Shown piece by piece: positions 1 to 8,270 of a DNA stretch of 64,000 nt. Location: the NCBI RefSeq assembly GCF_900104595.1, contig NZ_FNVY01000003.1:496001-560000 (forward strand). Direction: 5' to 3'. The position numbers were made by a program, and so were the translations under genes. Position 1 is the stretch's first letter. Each line of letters starts with the position of its first letter. The notes under the pieces are model-generated. The model had not been told where the DNA came from, did not search any database, and was given only the letters and a program-made list of their open reading frames with translations. The DNA is from Enterococcus timonensis. GTDB taxonomy: Bacteria > Bacillota > Bacilli > Lactobacillales > Enterococcaceae.

Positions 1-79
1 CAAAAACCACATCATCTTCATAGACTTTGTAACTAGGAATATCTCCTTTAATAATTTGACAAAAAATACAATCAGACAT
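1..79 (-). CDS. HIT family hydrolase, N-terminal fragment
   Basis: The first 26 residues of a minus-strand gene that runs off the window. They begin MSDCIFCQIIKGDIPSYKVY, the standard start of HIT (histidine triad) nucleotide hydrolases, with the CxxC zinc pair of many bacterial members. The ATG at 79 is preceded by AAGGGGG. The catalytic HxHxH motif lies outside the window. The gene is divergent from ecsA, an arrangement common in Lactobacillales. Family assignment is from the N-terminus only. Confidence 0.85.
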   Translation of the reverse strand, partial: MSDCIFCQIIKGDIPSYKVYEDDVVF

Positions 80-132
80 CTAAAATCCCCCTTAATTATT
101 TACCTTAACTTTACCACAAAAGTAAAATGCTG

Positions 133-147
133 GCGAAAATTTTTCGC
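133..147. promoter_or_regulatory. 15-bp palindrome between divergent HIT gene and ecsA
   Basis: GCGAAAATTTTTCGC is a perfect inverted repeat about the central T. It lies 20 bp upstream of a TATAAT (167-172) that could be the ecsA -10 box. It could bind a dimeric regulator, but no known operator is recognised and a chance AT-rich palindrome is possible. Confidence 0.25.
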
Positions 148-236
148 AAAAATAATCTCTGTGCTTTATAATAGAACAAACGAAGAAAAATGAACGCCAA
201 TTCAGGCAAAAATTCAATTAAAAACGAGGAAAGCAA

Positions 237-974
237 ATGACTTTAATTTTGAATCATTTAAACGCCGGGTACGGCAATAAACCAGTGTTAAAAGATGTGA
301 ATTTATCGATTGAAAGCGGGGAGATGGTTGGACTTATTGGTTTAAACGGCGCCGGAAAATCTACCACCATTAAAAATATTATCGGACTCTTGCAGCCATA
401 TAGTGGTGAGATTTCTTTAGATAATTTGACATTAGCTAAAAATCCTGGCGATTATCGGAAGAAAATCGGCTATATTCCCGAAAGCCCAATTTTATATGAA
501 GAACTTACTTTAAAAGAACATTTAGAAATTACCGCCATGGCTTATGATTTATCTTGGGACAAAGCATGGGCGTTAGCAGAAGGCTTATTAAAAATTTTCC
601 GCCTAGACACGCGCTTGGACTGGTTGCCGGTTCATTTTTCAAAAGGAATGAAACAAAAAGTGATGGTCGTCACCGCGCTGATGATTAACCCCAGCTTATT
701 AATTATCGACGAGCCTTTTTTAGGCTTGGATCCGTTGGCGATTCATGATTTATTAGAATTATTAACAACGGCGAAAAAAAACGGGGCGGCGATTTTAATG
801 TCGACACATATTTTAGCGACAGCTGAAATTTATTGCGATCGCTTTTTAGTGATGCACCAAGGAACGATTATCGCCGATGGATCGCTGAAAGATTTGCAAG
901 AGCAGTTCAATCAACCAGGGAAAAGCTTAGATGAAATTTATCTCACCTTAACGCAAATAGAGCAGGTGCAATAG
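237..974 (+). CDS. ecsA: ABC transporter ATP-binding protein EcsA
   Basis: ATPase subunit of the Ecs ABC system, 245 aa. Walker A GLNGAGKST is near residues 35-43, the signature is the degenerate FSKGMKQK near 134, and Walker B LLIIDEPFLGLDP follows near 154, then a switch His in MSTHIL. EcsB starts immediately after the stop, as in the Bacillus and Enterococcus ecsAB operons. In Bacillus, Ecs affects protein secretion and intramembrane proteolysis; the transported substrate is not established. The ATG follows GAGGAAAG. The gene is divergent from a HIT gene, the usual neighbour. Confidence in the name rests on family resemblance plus this context. Confidence 0.9.
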   Translation: MTLILNHLNAGYGNKPVLKDVNLSIESGEMVGLIGLNGAGKSTTIKNIIGLLQPYSGEISLDNLTLAKNPGDYRKKIGYIPESPILYEELTLKEHLEITAMAYDLSWDKAWALAEGLLKIFRLDTRLDWLPVHFSKGMKQKVMVVTALMINPSLLIIDEPFLGLDPLAIHDLLELLTTAKKNGAAILMSTHILATAEIYCDRFLVMHQGTIIADGSLKDLQEQFNQPGKSLDEIYLTLTQIEQVQ

Positions 975-2198
975 ATGAATGACTTATTTAAAAAGCGACG
1001 TCAGGCCCAGCTACGTCTTTTAATGAAATATTTACGCTATGTATTTAATGATCATTTTACGATTGTTTTGTTTTTTCTGTTAGGTGGCTTTTTATTTTTT
1101 TATAGCCAGTTATTACAAACCATTGATCAGAAGGCCACGCAATTTGTTTGGTTGGCGGGATTTTTTTTACTGATTCTGTTTCCCTTTGGACATTTGGCGA
1201 CTTTTGCTAAACCAGCCGACCAATATTTTCTATTGCCACAAGAAAGTGCGATGCTAGCTTATTTAAAAAAATCTTTTTGGCACTCGGTTTTCTTACCGAT
1301 TGGTCTTTTATTAGCCGGTGTCGTCTTGACGGGTCCTTTATTAATATTAGTAGGCAATTTTTCGGTCGCCGAATTAATTGGCCTGTTCTTGTCGTTAGTC
1401 TTTTTAAAAATGATTGACCTGTTATTTCAAGTGCGGGCCAATTATAAAAAAGAACCAGTCAGCCGCTGGATATTACCGCTTGTGGCAGTCTTATTGTTCG
1501 CTAGTTTATGGACGATGATTTGGCCTTTGATGGCGGTAGCGCTTTTGATTTTTGTTTTCTTATATCAAAAAACTTTCTCTAATATTGATTCTGCACAATT
1601 TAAAACGGCTAGCCGGCCACTTTTTCAATGGGATTATTTTACCCAACAAGAACAAGCTCGGCAAAAAAAAATCTGGGCGTTTATCGCTTTATTTACTGAT
1701 GTGCCTGAGGTTTCTAGTAAAATTTCCCGCCGCAAATATCTTGATTTCTTACTTCAATGGATTCCTAAAAATCAAAGTCACACGTATTTGTATTTATTTG
1801 CCCGCCGCTTTGTCCGAGGCAATGAGTATCGGAGTTTGTTTTTATCCTTGACAAGTTTAGCCGTAGCCATGATGGCGGTCTTTTCCAATTTTTATGGCGT
1901 GGTTATTTTAACGGCGCTCTTTCTTTATTTATTCGGCTTCCAATTGTTGCCCTTAGCTCGCCAATTTGATTACATGACCATGACGCAACTTTATCCGGTG
2001 GACAACACGCTTAAAATTAAAAATTTCCAGAAATTATTAGGTTTTATTTTAGTTTTAGAAAGTTTATTGTTGAGTCTTTTAAGCATTTGGTTTTTAACAA
2101 TAGCTCAAGCGGGAATTTTATTTTTATTTTTACTTTTGGAAAGTTTTTTATTCACCGCTGGATACGCGCCAGTCCGCCTTAAAAAAAATTTAGCCTGA
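975..2198 (+). CDS. ecsB: ABC transporter permease EcsB
   Basis: Integral membrane partner of EcsA, 407 aa, with hydrophobic segments near residues 28-48, 58-75, 100-125 and 130-150, further pairs near 165-195 and 285-325, and a C-terminal pair near 355-395. The basic start MNDLFKKRRQAQLRLLMKYL and the length fit EcsB. It starts at the base after the ecsA stop, so the two are translationally coupled; the SD-like GAGCAGG lies in the end of ecsA. No terminator lies between them. Confidence 0.88.
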   Translation: MNDLFKKRRQAQLRLLMKYLRYVFNDHFTIVLFFLLGGFLFFYSQLLQTIDQKATQFVWLAGFFLLILFPFGHLATFAKPADQYFLLPQESAMLAYLKKSFWHSVFLPIGLLLAGVVLTGPLLILVGNFSVAELIGLFLSLVFLKMIDLLFQVRANYKKEPVSRWILPLVAVLLFASLWTMIWPLMAVALLIFVFLYQKTFSNIDSAQFKTASRPLFQWDYFTQQEQARQKKIWAFIALFTDVPEVSSKISRRKYLDFLLQWIPKNQSHTYLYLFARRFVRGNEYRSLFLSLTSLAVAMMAVFSNFYGVVILTALFLYLFGFQLLPLARQFDYMTMTQLYPVDNTLKIKNFQKLLGFILVLESLLLSLLSIWFLTIAQAGILFLFLLLESFLFTAGYAPVRLKKNLA

Positions 2199-2303
2199 TT
2201 TTTAATGGTTTAATTTCAAAAAAGAGAACATATATCCCCTTGACTCAAGAGAAAACTCTCGCTAAAATAAATATTGCGCACAAATTGTGGAGGAGGAGCT
2301 TTC

Positions 2304-3089
2304 ATGGGACTGAAGTTGGATAATGATTGGCATTTACAACCGATTGACGGCGATACTGGCCAAGCATTTATGGGCATCAGAGCCGCCGAAAAAGTGTTTA
2401 TCAAGCGAAACACGTCACCTTTTTTAGCAGCACTTTCCAGAGAAGGCATCACCCCAAAACTTGTCTGGACCAAACGCGCCGGTAATGGCGATGTGTTAAC
2501 GGCCCAAGAGTGGTTAGATGGACGAGTCTTAAATGAAAATGAAGTCGGTCGTTATCAAGAAGTGATTACGATTTTGCGACATTTGCATCATAGTCCCTCA
2601 TTAACAAATATGCTAAAAAAAGTGGGCGGAAAAGAAATTTCAGCTTTTGACCTGTTATTGCATTACGCTGAAGATTTGCCTCAAGCATTAAGAGACAACA
2701 CCTATTTAACAAAAGTTTTTCGTCATTTGGAAGATCATTTGCCAAGTTTTGATCCGAAAAATTATGTGGCCGTTCACGGTGATACGAATCATCGCAACTG
2801 GATGTTAAGTGACACCAACCAGTTGTATTTGGTTGACTGGGACTCGGCGATGTTGAGTGATCCAGCAGTGGACTTGGGCTGTATTTTAGGGCGTTATGTG
2901 CCAATGGAAAAATGGTCAGCTTGGCTCGTTGCATACGGAACAACGCCAAAAAAAGAAGTTATGGAACGAATTCACTGGTACGGCACCATGCATCAACTGG
3001 AACAAATTAAAGTTCAATATCGAAAACGTAATTTCAAAAAAATGAACGAAGAGATCTTGATTTTAAAAACAAATTATAATTATTTGTAA
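2304..3089 (+). CDS. Phosphotransferase family protein (YtmP-like, APH/choline-kinase fold)
   Basis: 261-aa kinase-fold protein. The catalytic loop HGDTNHRNWM and the metal-binding DWDSA are those of the aminoglycoside phosphotransferase/choline kinase superfamily. The start is the ATG after GGAGGAGGAG, not the in-frame TTG 30 bases upstream. The gene sits directly before trmB, the conserved position of ytmP relatives in Bacillales and Lactobacillales. The physiological substrate is unknown; antibiotic resistance should not be inferred from the fold. Family confidence is high, substrate unknown. Confidence 0.85.
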   Translation: MGLKLDNDWHLQPIDGDTGQAFMGIRAAEKVFIKRNTSPFLAALSREGITPKLVWTKRAGNGDVLTAQEWLDGRVLNENEVGRYQEVITILRHLHHSPSLTNMLKKVGGKEISAFDLLLHYAEDLPQALRDNTYLTKVFRHLEDHLPSFDPKNYVAVHGDTNHRNWMLSDTNQLYLVDWDSAMLSDPAVDLGCILGRYVPMEKWSAWLVAYGTTPKKEVMERIHWYGTMHQLEQIKVQYRKRNFKKMNEEILILKTNYNYL

Positions 3090-3136
3090 AAAGAGGGGGC
3101 TGCGGTCTCCTTTTTTTATGGAAAGGAAGTTATGCA

Positions 3137-3784
3137 ATGCGTTTACGTCACAAACCTTGGGCGCAAGAAACATTTGAACAAAATGAAAACTATGCCACCG
3201 GTCAGCCGGAAAATTTTCGGGGCAAATGGCAAAGTCGTTTTGAAAAAAATCAACCAATCCATATTGAAGTAGGTTCCGGCAAAGGCCGTTTTTTATATGA
3301 TATGGCCGCAGCTCATCCAGAAATAAATTATATCGCTATGGAAATGCAAATCAATGCACTAGTGACAGCTTTAGATCGGCTGGTGGAAAATCCCTTGCCA
3401 AATTTACAATTATTATGGGCAGATGGTAGTAAACTGACGAACTATTTTGCTGAAAATGAAGTGGCGCGGATTTATTTGAATTTTTCTGATCCTTGGCCTA
3501 AGAAAAAACATGAGAAGCGTCGTTTGACCTATAAAACTTTTTTGCAACAATATCAAGAAATTATGGAACCAGATGGAGCGATTCATTTTAAAACCGATAA
3601 TCAAGGATTATTTGAATATTCTTTAATGAGCTTGGCTAATTTTGGAATGACTTTTGATTTTATTTCCCTTGATTTGCACCAAAGTGAGTTTGTGGGAAAT
3701 ATTATGACGGAATACGAAGAACGATTTGCCCAACAAGGCAAACGAATTTATCGTTTAGAAGCGCAGTTTCCTTTAAAAAAATGA
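3137..3784 (+). CDS. trmB: tRNA (guanine-N7)-methyltransferase TrmB
   Basis: SAM-dependent methyltransferase that makes m7G46 in the tRNA variable loop; 215 aa, normal length. The SAM-binding motif is EVGSGKGRF near residue 45. The family signature DPWPKKKHEKRR follows near residue 118, and a C-terminal segment with HFKTDN near 153 completes the active site. The N-terminal MRLRHKPWA is typical of Lactobacillales TrmB. The start has GGAAAG upstream. It is co-directional with the upstream phosphotransferase, probably the same transcript. Confidence 0.95.
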   Translation: MRLRHKPWAQETFEQNENYATGQPENFRGKWQSRFEKNQPIHIEVGSGKGRFLYDMAAAHPEINYIAMEMQINALVTALDRLVENPLPNLQLLWADGSKLTNYFAENEVARIYLNFSDPWPKKKHEKRRLTYKTFLQQYQEIMEPDGAIHFKTDNQGLFEYSLMSLANFGMTFDFISLDLHQSEFVGNIMTEYEERFAQQGKRIYRLEAQFPLKK

Positions 3785-3848
3785 GCTTGCAAAAGAAGCA
3801 AATTAAATAAATTTATTGGCCGCTAAAAGATAGAAAGAAGTCGACAAT

Positions 3849-5183
3849 TTGAAAAAAATTTTATGGACCTTGGCGAGCGTAGGATGCTTAGTGCTTATTT
3901 TTGCTGGTTTATTTTGGGTCAATCAATTAGGCGCCAAAGAAAAACCGACAGAAACAAATGCTGATTTTTGGATTATTTCTGATAATCATTTGTTGGCCCG
4001 ATCTTTACATGATGATGGGAAAGCTTTTCAACAAATTGCCGCCACTACCGCCGGAAAAGATATTGTTTATAACGAAGAAATTTTAGAGGCGTTGGTGCAA
4101 AAAGCGTTAATCGAAAAACCAGATGTCTTAATTTTAACAGGCGATGTCACTTTAAATGGGGAATTGATTAGTCTACAAGCGTTGAATCGGATTTTTGCGC
4201 CATTAAAAGAAGCCGAGATTCCCGTGTTGGCAATTCCTGGCAATCACGATATTTTTGACGGTTGGGCAAGAAGTTTTATCGGCGACAAGCAACAAGTTAT
4301 TGAACAAATTTCGACAGATGATTTTGAAAAATATTTACCGGATGGCTTTGATTTGTCTATTAGTCGTGATTCGTCGTCTCTTTCTTACACGGTTGATTTT
4401 GGGACGTATCGGTTGTTTATGATGGATAGTAATTTGTACACAATTGAAAAAAGTCATATGGCGCCCATTACTGCCGGGCGTTTTAAAGATGAAAACATTT
4501 CTTGGCTGGACCAACAGCTACAAGCTTGTCAAAATGACGGCCAGCAGCCCATTGTTTTTATGCACCATAATCTTTTGCAACATAACGAGCGAATTCATGA
4601 TGGTTATGTTTTAAATAACGCCGCTGAAGTGATTCCTTTAATGAAGAAGTATCAAGTGCCCCTCGTTTTTTCCGGGCACATTCATGTTCAAGATATTATG
4701 GAAGATAGCAAAAATGGTTTTTATGAAATCACTAGCTCATCATTTAGTATTGCTAAAACGCAAGTCGGTCATCTCCATTTGTCGCCCAATAAAATAAGTT
4801 ATCAAGCAGAAAGTTTTGATCCAACGTCCTATTTAAGTACGGCCGAAAAAAATCAGACAGATTTGCAAAATTATCCGAATTACATTCAACAATTATTTAT
4901 GGAAGATGGAAAAAGAATGGCTTACCAAAATTTATTTGGCCAAGACATTTACGAAGATGAAATTGTGGATCCTATTGCCGATTTTGTAGGTCAGGCCAAT
5001 CTGCGTTATTTTACCGGGAACAATAATTTATCAGCACAAGAGATTGCAGCGATTAAAGCAGAGCCAGGGTATGCGCTCTTAGAAAAATATGATCAGTCGC
5101 TTTTAAAATATGTGGAATCTACTTTAGTCGATCCGAATACGCCAGATAATTTGCATTTAGAAATTGATTTAACTGATAAATAA
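3849..5183 (+). CDS. Membrane-anchored calcineurin-like metallophosphoesterase
   Basis: 444-aa phosphoesterase outside the membrane. It begins with TTG (AGAAAGAAG upstream), then a signal anchor near residues 4-24 without a convincing lipobox cysteine. Metal-ligand motifs follow in order: DNH near 46, GDVTLNGE near 98, GNHD near 130, HHN near 238 and GHIHVQD near 274. This is the metallophosphoesterase pattern seen in secreted nucleotidases and phosphodiesterases. The ~150-residue C-terminal extension is all-alpha-looking and unassigned. The gene ends in a bidirectional terminator shared with the convergent importer operon. Substrate unknown. Confidence 0.82.
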   Translation: MKKILWTLASVGCLVLIFAGLFWVNQLGAKEKPTETNADFWIISDNHLLARSLHDDGKAFQQIAATTAGKDIVYNEEILEALVQKALIEKPDVLILTGDVTLNGELISLQALNRIFAPLKEAEIPVLAIPGNHDIFDGWARSFIGDKQQVIEQISTDDFEKYLPDGFDLSISRDSSSLSYTVDFGTYRLFMMDSNLYTIEKSHMAPITAGRFKDENISWLDQQLQACQNDGQQPIVFMHHNLLQHNERIHDGYVLNNAAEVIPLMKKYQVPLVFSGHIHVQDIMEDSKNGFYEITSSSFSIAKTQVGHLHLSPNKISYQAESFDPTSYLSTAEKNQTDLQNYPNYIQQLFMEDGKRMAYQNLFGQDIYEDEIVDPIADFVGQANLRYFTGNNNLSAQEIAAIKAEPGYALLEKYDQSLLKYVESTLVDPNTPDNLHLEIDLTDK

Positions 5184-5188
5184 AAAAT

Positions 5189-5228
5189 AAAAAAAGATCA
5201 ACGTCACTATAGGCGTTGATCTTTTTTT
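5189..5228. terminator. Bidirectional rho-independent terminator
   Basis: AAAAAGATCAACG pairs with CGTTGATCTTTTT around a TCACTATAGG loop, with A-run before and T-run after. It serves both the phosphoesterase gene (plus) and the importer operon (minus), whose last stop codon overlaps its end. Confidence 0.9.
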
Positions 5229-6039
5229 ATTCAGGTAAAGTGAGATTTTCTTGGAACCATTTTTCAGTCAACTTGCCGTAAGTGCCATCGGTGACAAGTT
5301 CTTGTAAGGTGTTGTCGATTTTTTCTTTTAGTAAAGTATCACTTTTTCGCATGCCAATCGCAAATGTTTCGCTAGGAAAATCGGTGTTAAAGGTCATATA
5401 CTTAGCGCCATTTACATCGTGGGCTAAATAATAATTGGCATATAATTCGTCAATTAACAACCCATCGATTCGGCCGGCTTGGACATCGAGATAGCCTTCT
5501 GTAAAAGTTGGATAGGTGACCACTTCAGCTACCACATCTTTTAAAATTTCCGGCTGACTTTCCAGCGCCTCATAACCAGAAGAGGCCGATTGGACGCCGA
5601 GAATTTTACCGGCAAGTTGACTTGATTCGGTAAATTGATTTTCTTTACTAGTTAAAATCACTTGATGATTAGCTAAATAAGGAATCGAAAATAAAACTTG
5701 TTCTTCTCGTTGTGGCGTTTTGGAATACCCGTTCCAAATTAAATCAATCGTTTGGTTTTTCAATTCGGTTTCTTTCATGGACCAATCAATAGCTTGAAAG
5801 CGAACCGTTAAGCCAAGTCTATCGAAAACAGCTTTGGCTAAATCAATATCAAAACCTGATAACGTGCCATCTTTTTGCCTAAAACCCATGGGAACAAAGG
5901 TATCATCGAGTCCAACAATAATTTCTTGTCCGGCTACGGCTAGTGAGTAAGTGTCGGATTCTTGGTTGGTTTTCCGGCAAGCGCCTAAAGTGAAAGTTGT
6001 CAAAAAAATGGTAAAAATGAATAATATTTTTTTGCCCAT
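5227..6039 (-). CDS. Amino-acid ABC transporter substrate-binding lipoprotein
   Basis: 270-aa extracellular solute-binding protein of the polar amino-acid (PBPb, family 3) class. The signal peptide ends in the lipobox LGAC, so the mature protein is lipid-anchored at Cys20. Family segments include IIVGLDDTFVPMGF, GFDIDLAKA and DLIWNGYSKTPQR. It is the third gene of a permease-ATPase-binding protein operon behind two T-box leaders. Those leaders carry a CAC triplet in the putative specifier loop, so histidine is the inferred ligand; the protein alone shows only a polar amino-acid binder. Confidence 0.9.
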   Translation of the reverse strand: MGKKILFIFTIFLTTFTLGACRKTNQESDTYSLAVAGQEIIVGLDDTFVPMGFRQKDGTLSGFDIDLAKAVFDRLGLTVRFQAIDWSMKETELKNQTIDLIWNGYSKTPQREEQVLFSIPYLANHQVILTSKENQFTESSQLAGKILGVQSASSGYEALESQPEILKDVVAEVVTYPTFTEGYLDVQAGRIDGLLIDELYANYYLAHDVNGAKYMTFNTDFPSETFAIGMRKSDTLLKEKIDNTLQELVTDGTYGKLTEKWFQENLTLPE

Positions 6040-6052
6040 AGCAACAAGCCTC

Positions 6053-6667
6053 CTATAAATTTAATGTTTTAGTAGCAATTTTTTGTGCAAAAAGCGGATC
6101 GTGGGTAACAACAATTTGAGTGATGCCTTCTTTTTGTAATTGTAAAATGAGTTGACTAACGGTATCGCGTAAAGCCGGATCTAATGCGGCGGTGGGTTCG
6201 TCGTAACCTAAAACATCCGGTTTTAAAGCCAGCGCCCGAGCAATGGCCACTCGTTGTTTTTGACCGCCAGATAATTGAAATGGATATTGTTTTCTTAAAT
6301 CATTGAGTTCTAATTTGCTAAATAAATTTTCGATTTCAGGAGCGGAGGCTTGTTTGCTATTTGGATTCAAACGAGGGGCCAACGTAATATTTTCTTCGAC
6401 TGTTAAATGAGGGAACAATTGATAATCTTGAAAAACTAAGCCTAAAATTTGTTCCTTTTCATTTTCTGGATGAAAAGGGCGATCGTCCCAAAAAAATTCA
6501 CCGCTATCGGCTGTTTCTAAGCCTGCTAAAATCCGGAGCAAAGTCGTTTTCCCTTGGCCGCTTGGTCCGACAATCGTTAAAATTTCTCCTTCTTGTAAAG
6601 AGTAGGATAAACTTTCAAAAATATTTTTTTCGCCAAATTTTTTAGTCACATTTTTAAATTCCAACAT
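6053..6667 (-). CDS. Amino-acid ABC transporter ATP-binding protein
   Basis: 204-aa ATPase of the GlnQ/HisP class. Walker A GPSGQGKTT is near residues 34-42, then VFQDYQLFPHLTV (Q-loop), signature LSGGQKQRVAIARAL near 127, Walker B VLGYDEPTAALDP and switch VTHD. It is about 35 residues shorter than typical GlnQ and ends soon after the switch helix; the missing part is the C-terminal tail, so the ATPase core is complete. It lies between the permease and binding-protein genes with short gaps, indicating one operon. Confidence 0.9.
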   Translation of the reverse strand: MLEFKNVTKKFGEKNIFESLSYSLQEGEILTIVGPSGQGKTTLLRILAGLETADSGEFFWDDRPFHPENEKEQILGLVFQDYQLFPHLTVEENITLAPRLNPNSKQASAPEIENLFSKLELNDLRKQYPFQLSGGQKQRVAIARALALKPDVLGYDEPTAALDPALRDTVSQLILQLQKEGITQIVVTHDPLFAQKIATKTLNL

Positions 6668-6678
6668 AATTTTTCCTC

Positions 6679-7320
6679 CTATTGATAATAATTAAAGCCA
6701 GCTTCGATTTTTTTCAAAAGTGCAGTGATCAGTAAAATAAGGACGATATAAACAACTCCAACAGCCAAAAGTGGCACGAGGGTCACATCACGCTGCATGG
6801 CAATTTGGCCGGCTTTTAATAAATCGGACAAACCTAAAACATAAACTAATGACGAATCTTTAATCAAATTAATAATTTCATTACCCATGGGAGGCACAAC
6901 ATTTTTAGTCACTTGGGGCAAAATAATTTTTTTAAGTGTTTGTCCTTTAGAAAGTTTCAACATGCGGCTAGCTTCAAATTGACCTTTGGGAATGGTATTA
7001 AAACCACCACGAAAAATTTCAGCAAAGTAGGCGGCATAATTTAAAGTAAAGGCTAGAAGCGCTGCAGGGAATCGGTCAAAGACGACATGTAAAAGCGGTA
7101 GGCCGTAAAAAACAAAAATTAATTGTAATAATAATGGCGTGCCGCGCATTAATAAGACATACAAATCAAAGATCCATTTTAATGGTTTAAATTTGCTTTG
7201 TAGTGGGAAGCTCACCAAAAGTCCCAAGGGAATCGATAGAACTAAAGTTAAGCCAAATAATTTCAAAGTGGTGAGAACTCCGGTTAGTAAAGCCGGTAAA
7301 ATATCTAATAAATATTGCAT
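6679..7320 (-). CDS. Amino-acid ABC transporter permease
   Basis: 213-aa HisM/GlnP-type inner-membrane permease. The coupling (EAA) loop reads EIFRGGFNTIPKGQFEASRM, followed by LPQVTKNVVPPMGNEI. Several hydrophobic segments are visible (near 8-35, 50-75, 85-105, 185-207). The start is the ATG after GGAGGAAAAAAG; an upstream in-frame start would fall inside the T-box terminator. It is the first gene of the operon, 23 bases after the second T-box terminator, so its expression depends on both leaders. A single permease subunit probably acts as a homodimer. Confidence 0.9.
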   Translation of the reverse strand: MQYLLDILPALLTGVLTTLKLFGLTLVLSIPLGLLVSFPLQSKFKPLKWIFDLYVLLMRGTPLLLQLIFVFYGLPLLHVVFDRFPAALLAFTLNYAAYFAEIFRGGFNTIPKGQFEASRMLKLSKGQTLKKIILPQVTKNVVPPMGNEIINLIKDSSLVYVLGLSDLLKAGQIAMQRDVTLVPLLAVGVVYIVLILLITALLKKIEAGFNYYQ

Positions 7321-7342
7321 CTTTTTTCCTCCAATTTTTTTT

Positions 7343-7624
7343 AAATAAAAAACGCCCACTGGTTACTATGAATAACCAGAGGACGAAAATTTCGTGGTGC
7401 CACCTCAATTCGTTTTTTTCTCGCGAAAAAACCTCAGACTGTTTTAAACAGCCAACGTTAACGCCGTTATACGAAAAAAACTAATAGGAATCAAACAATG
7501 AAATACTTAAAATTGTTTATTCGTTCGCTTTTTTGACTTTTAAGGGTGAAGAAAAATTTCTTTGGTCTCAGCTTATCCAAAGTCTCTGTCATTATTTTTC
7601 CGTTTGTCTTAAAATTGTCGATAT
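7343..7624 (-). promoter_or_regulatory. T-box riboswitch, proximal copy (atypical stem I, putative His)
   Basis: Read on the minus strand this leader has a T-box core AGGTGGCACCACG (about 7394-7406), a stem III-like AAACAAT/ATTGTTT hairpin, a pseudoknot-region AACGGCGTTAACG, and a terminator (CTGGTTA/TAACCAG plus CGTCC/GGGCG, then T6). It ends just before the permease gene. Stem I is short and lacks a clear AGTA motif, but TTTTAAG can pair with CTTAAAA, leaving an internal loop that contains CAC at 7546-7548. The specifier reading is inference. Confidence 0.8.
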
Positions 7625-7872
7625 AAAAAAAGTCCCTTAGCGTAAAACGCTAAAGGACGATTTGACTCGTGGTGCCACCTTTTTTCGCTGATAAATCAGC
7701 CTCAGGGAAATAATTTCCTCGGTAACGGGGTGACCGGATTTTCCTAGACTAGTTTGCACTAGCTTCAAAAAATCAACTCCAAGCTGTGTTTCCAATTCAC
7801 TGAAGCCTTCTTTTCACCGCCAGAAGGTCGCTGCTGTCTTCGTTTATTGTACTGAGCTTTTCAAAGTTTTTT
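7625..7872 (-). promoter_or_regulatory. T-box riboswitch, distal copy (putative His specifier CAC)
   Basis: Minus-strand leader just downstream of the promoter at 7884-7912. It has AGTA (7850-7853) followed by CAAT, which pairs with ATTG and leaves GAAA-CAC-A on the 3' side of the specifier loop. It also has a CTAGT/ACTAG hairpin, a core AGGTGGCACCACG (about 7668-7680) and a terminator GTCCTTTAGCG/CGCTAAGGGAC with T7. The specifier geometry matches the brnQ leader in this window, where the same position reads GAAA-ATC-A. CAC is a histidine codon. Uncharged tRNA-His would then promote readthrough. Confidence 0.88.
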
Positions 7873-7883
7873 TTATTGAACTT

Positions 7884-7912
7884 AGCATACGCTAATAAAA
7901 ACTAGCTGTCAA
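7884..7912 (-). promoter_or_regulatory. Sigma-A-type promoter for the T-box/importer operon
   Basis: On the minus strand TTGACA (7907-7912) is separated by 17 bases from TATGCT (7884-7889). This is a near-consensus vegetative promoter immediately upstream of the tandem T-box leaders. Confidence 0.85.
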
Positions 7913-7928
7913 ATATTTTTTGTTTTTT

Positions 7929-8270
7929 TTAATTTCGGCGCAAGCAAGTGATTTGTAAAACTTCTTGATCATAGGCAATATCTACTTCATCTACCATCAT
8001 TCCGATTAATTTAAAATCGCCAGACTCGTGGTAATTGGTTCCTAATAATTCTTCATAATAATCTTCCAATGACGGATTGCGCGGCACTTTTAAAGTATCA
8101 GCCAGCTCACTTAATTCTAAATCAGTCACTTGCGGATTGCCTTGAACGGTGACTAAAAAACCATCTGGTAAAAATTCGAGAGCCGTTTGAATATTTTGGG
8201 CGTAATGTAGCACCATAAATAATACCAACTCATCGCAAATGCGAATCGCCTTATGTCTTTCTTCCATCAT
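7929..8270 (-). CDS. Small acidic protein of unknown function
   Basis: 113-aa soluble, acidic protein with no signal peptide, membrane segment or motif I recognise. It begins MMEERHKAIRICDELVLFMV and has a short C-terminal end LQITCLRRN. The chosen ATG follows GAAAGGACGAC; a TTG 15 bases upstream is possible. Its start overlaps the end of the DUF1576-like gene by 20 bases, so the two are probably co-translated and the small protein may serve the membrane protein. Function is not assignable. Confidence 0.7.
   Translation of the reverse strand: MMEERHKAIRICDELVLFMVLHYAQNIQTALEFLPDGFLVTVQGNPQVTDLELSELADTLKVPRNPSLEDYYEELLGTNYHESGDFKLIGMMVDEVDIAYDQEVLQITCLRRN

Noticed and set aside
2274-2303. TTG start 10 codons upstream for the phosphotransferase
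   Set aside because: The intervening bases are the ribosome binding site GGAGGAGGAG itself.
2304-3089. Aminoglycoside resistance enzyme
   Set aside because: Only the fold is shared; the trmB-linked position is that of a housekeeping YtmP-like protein.
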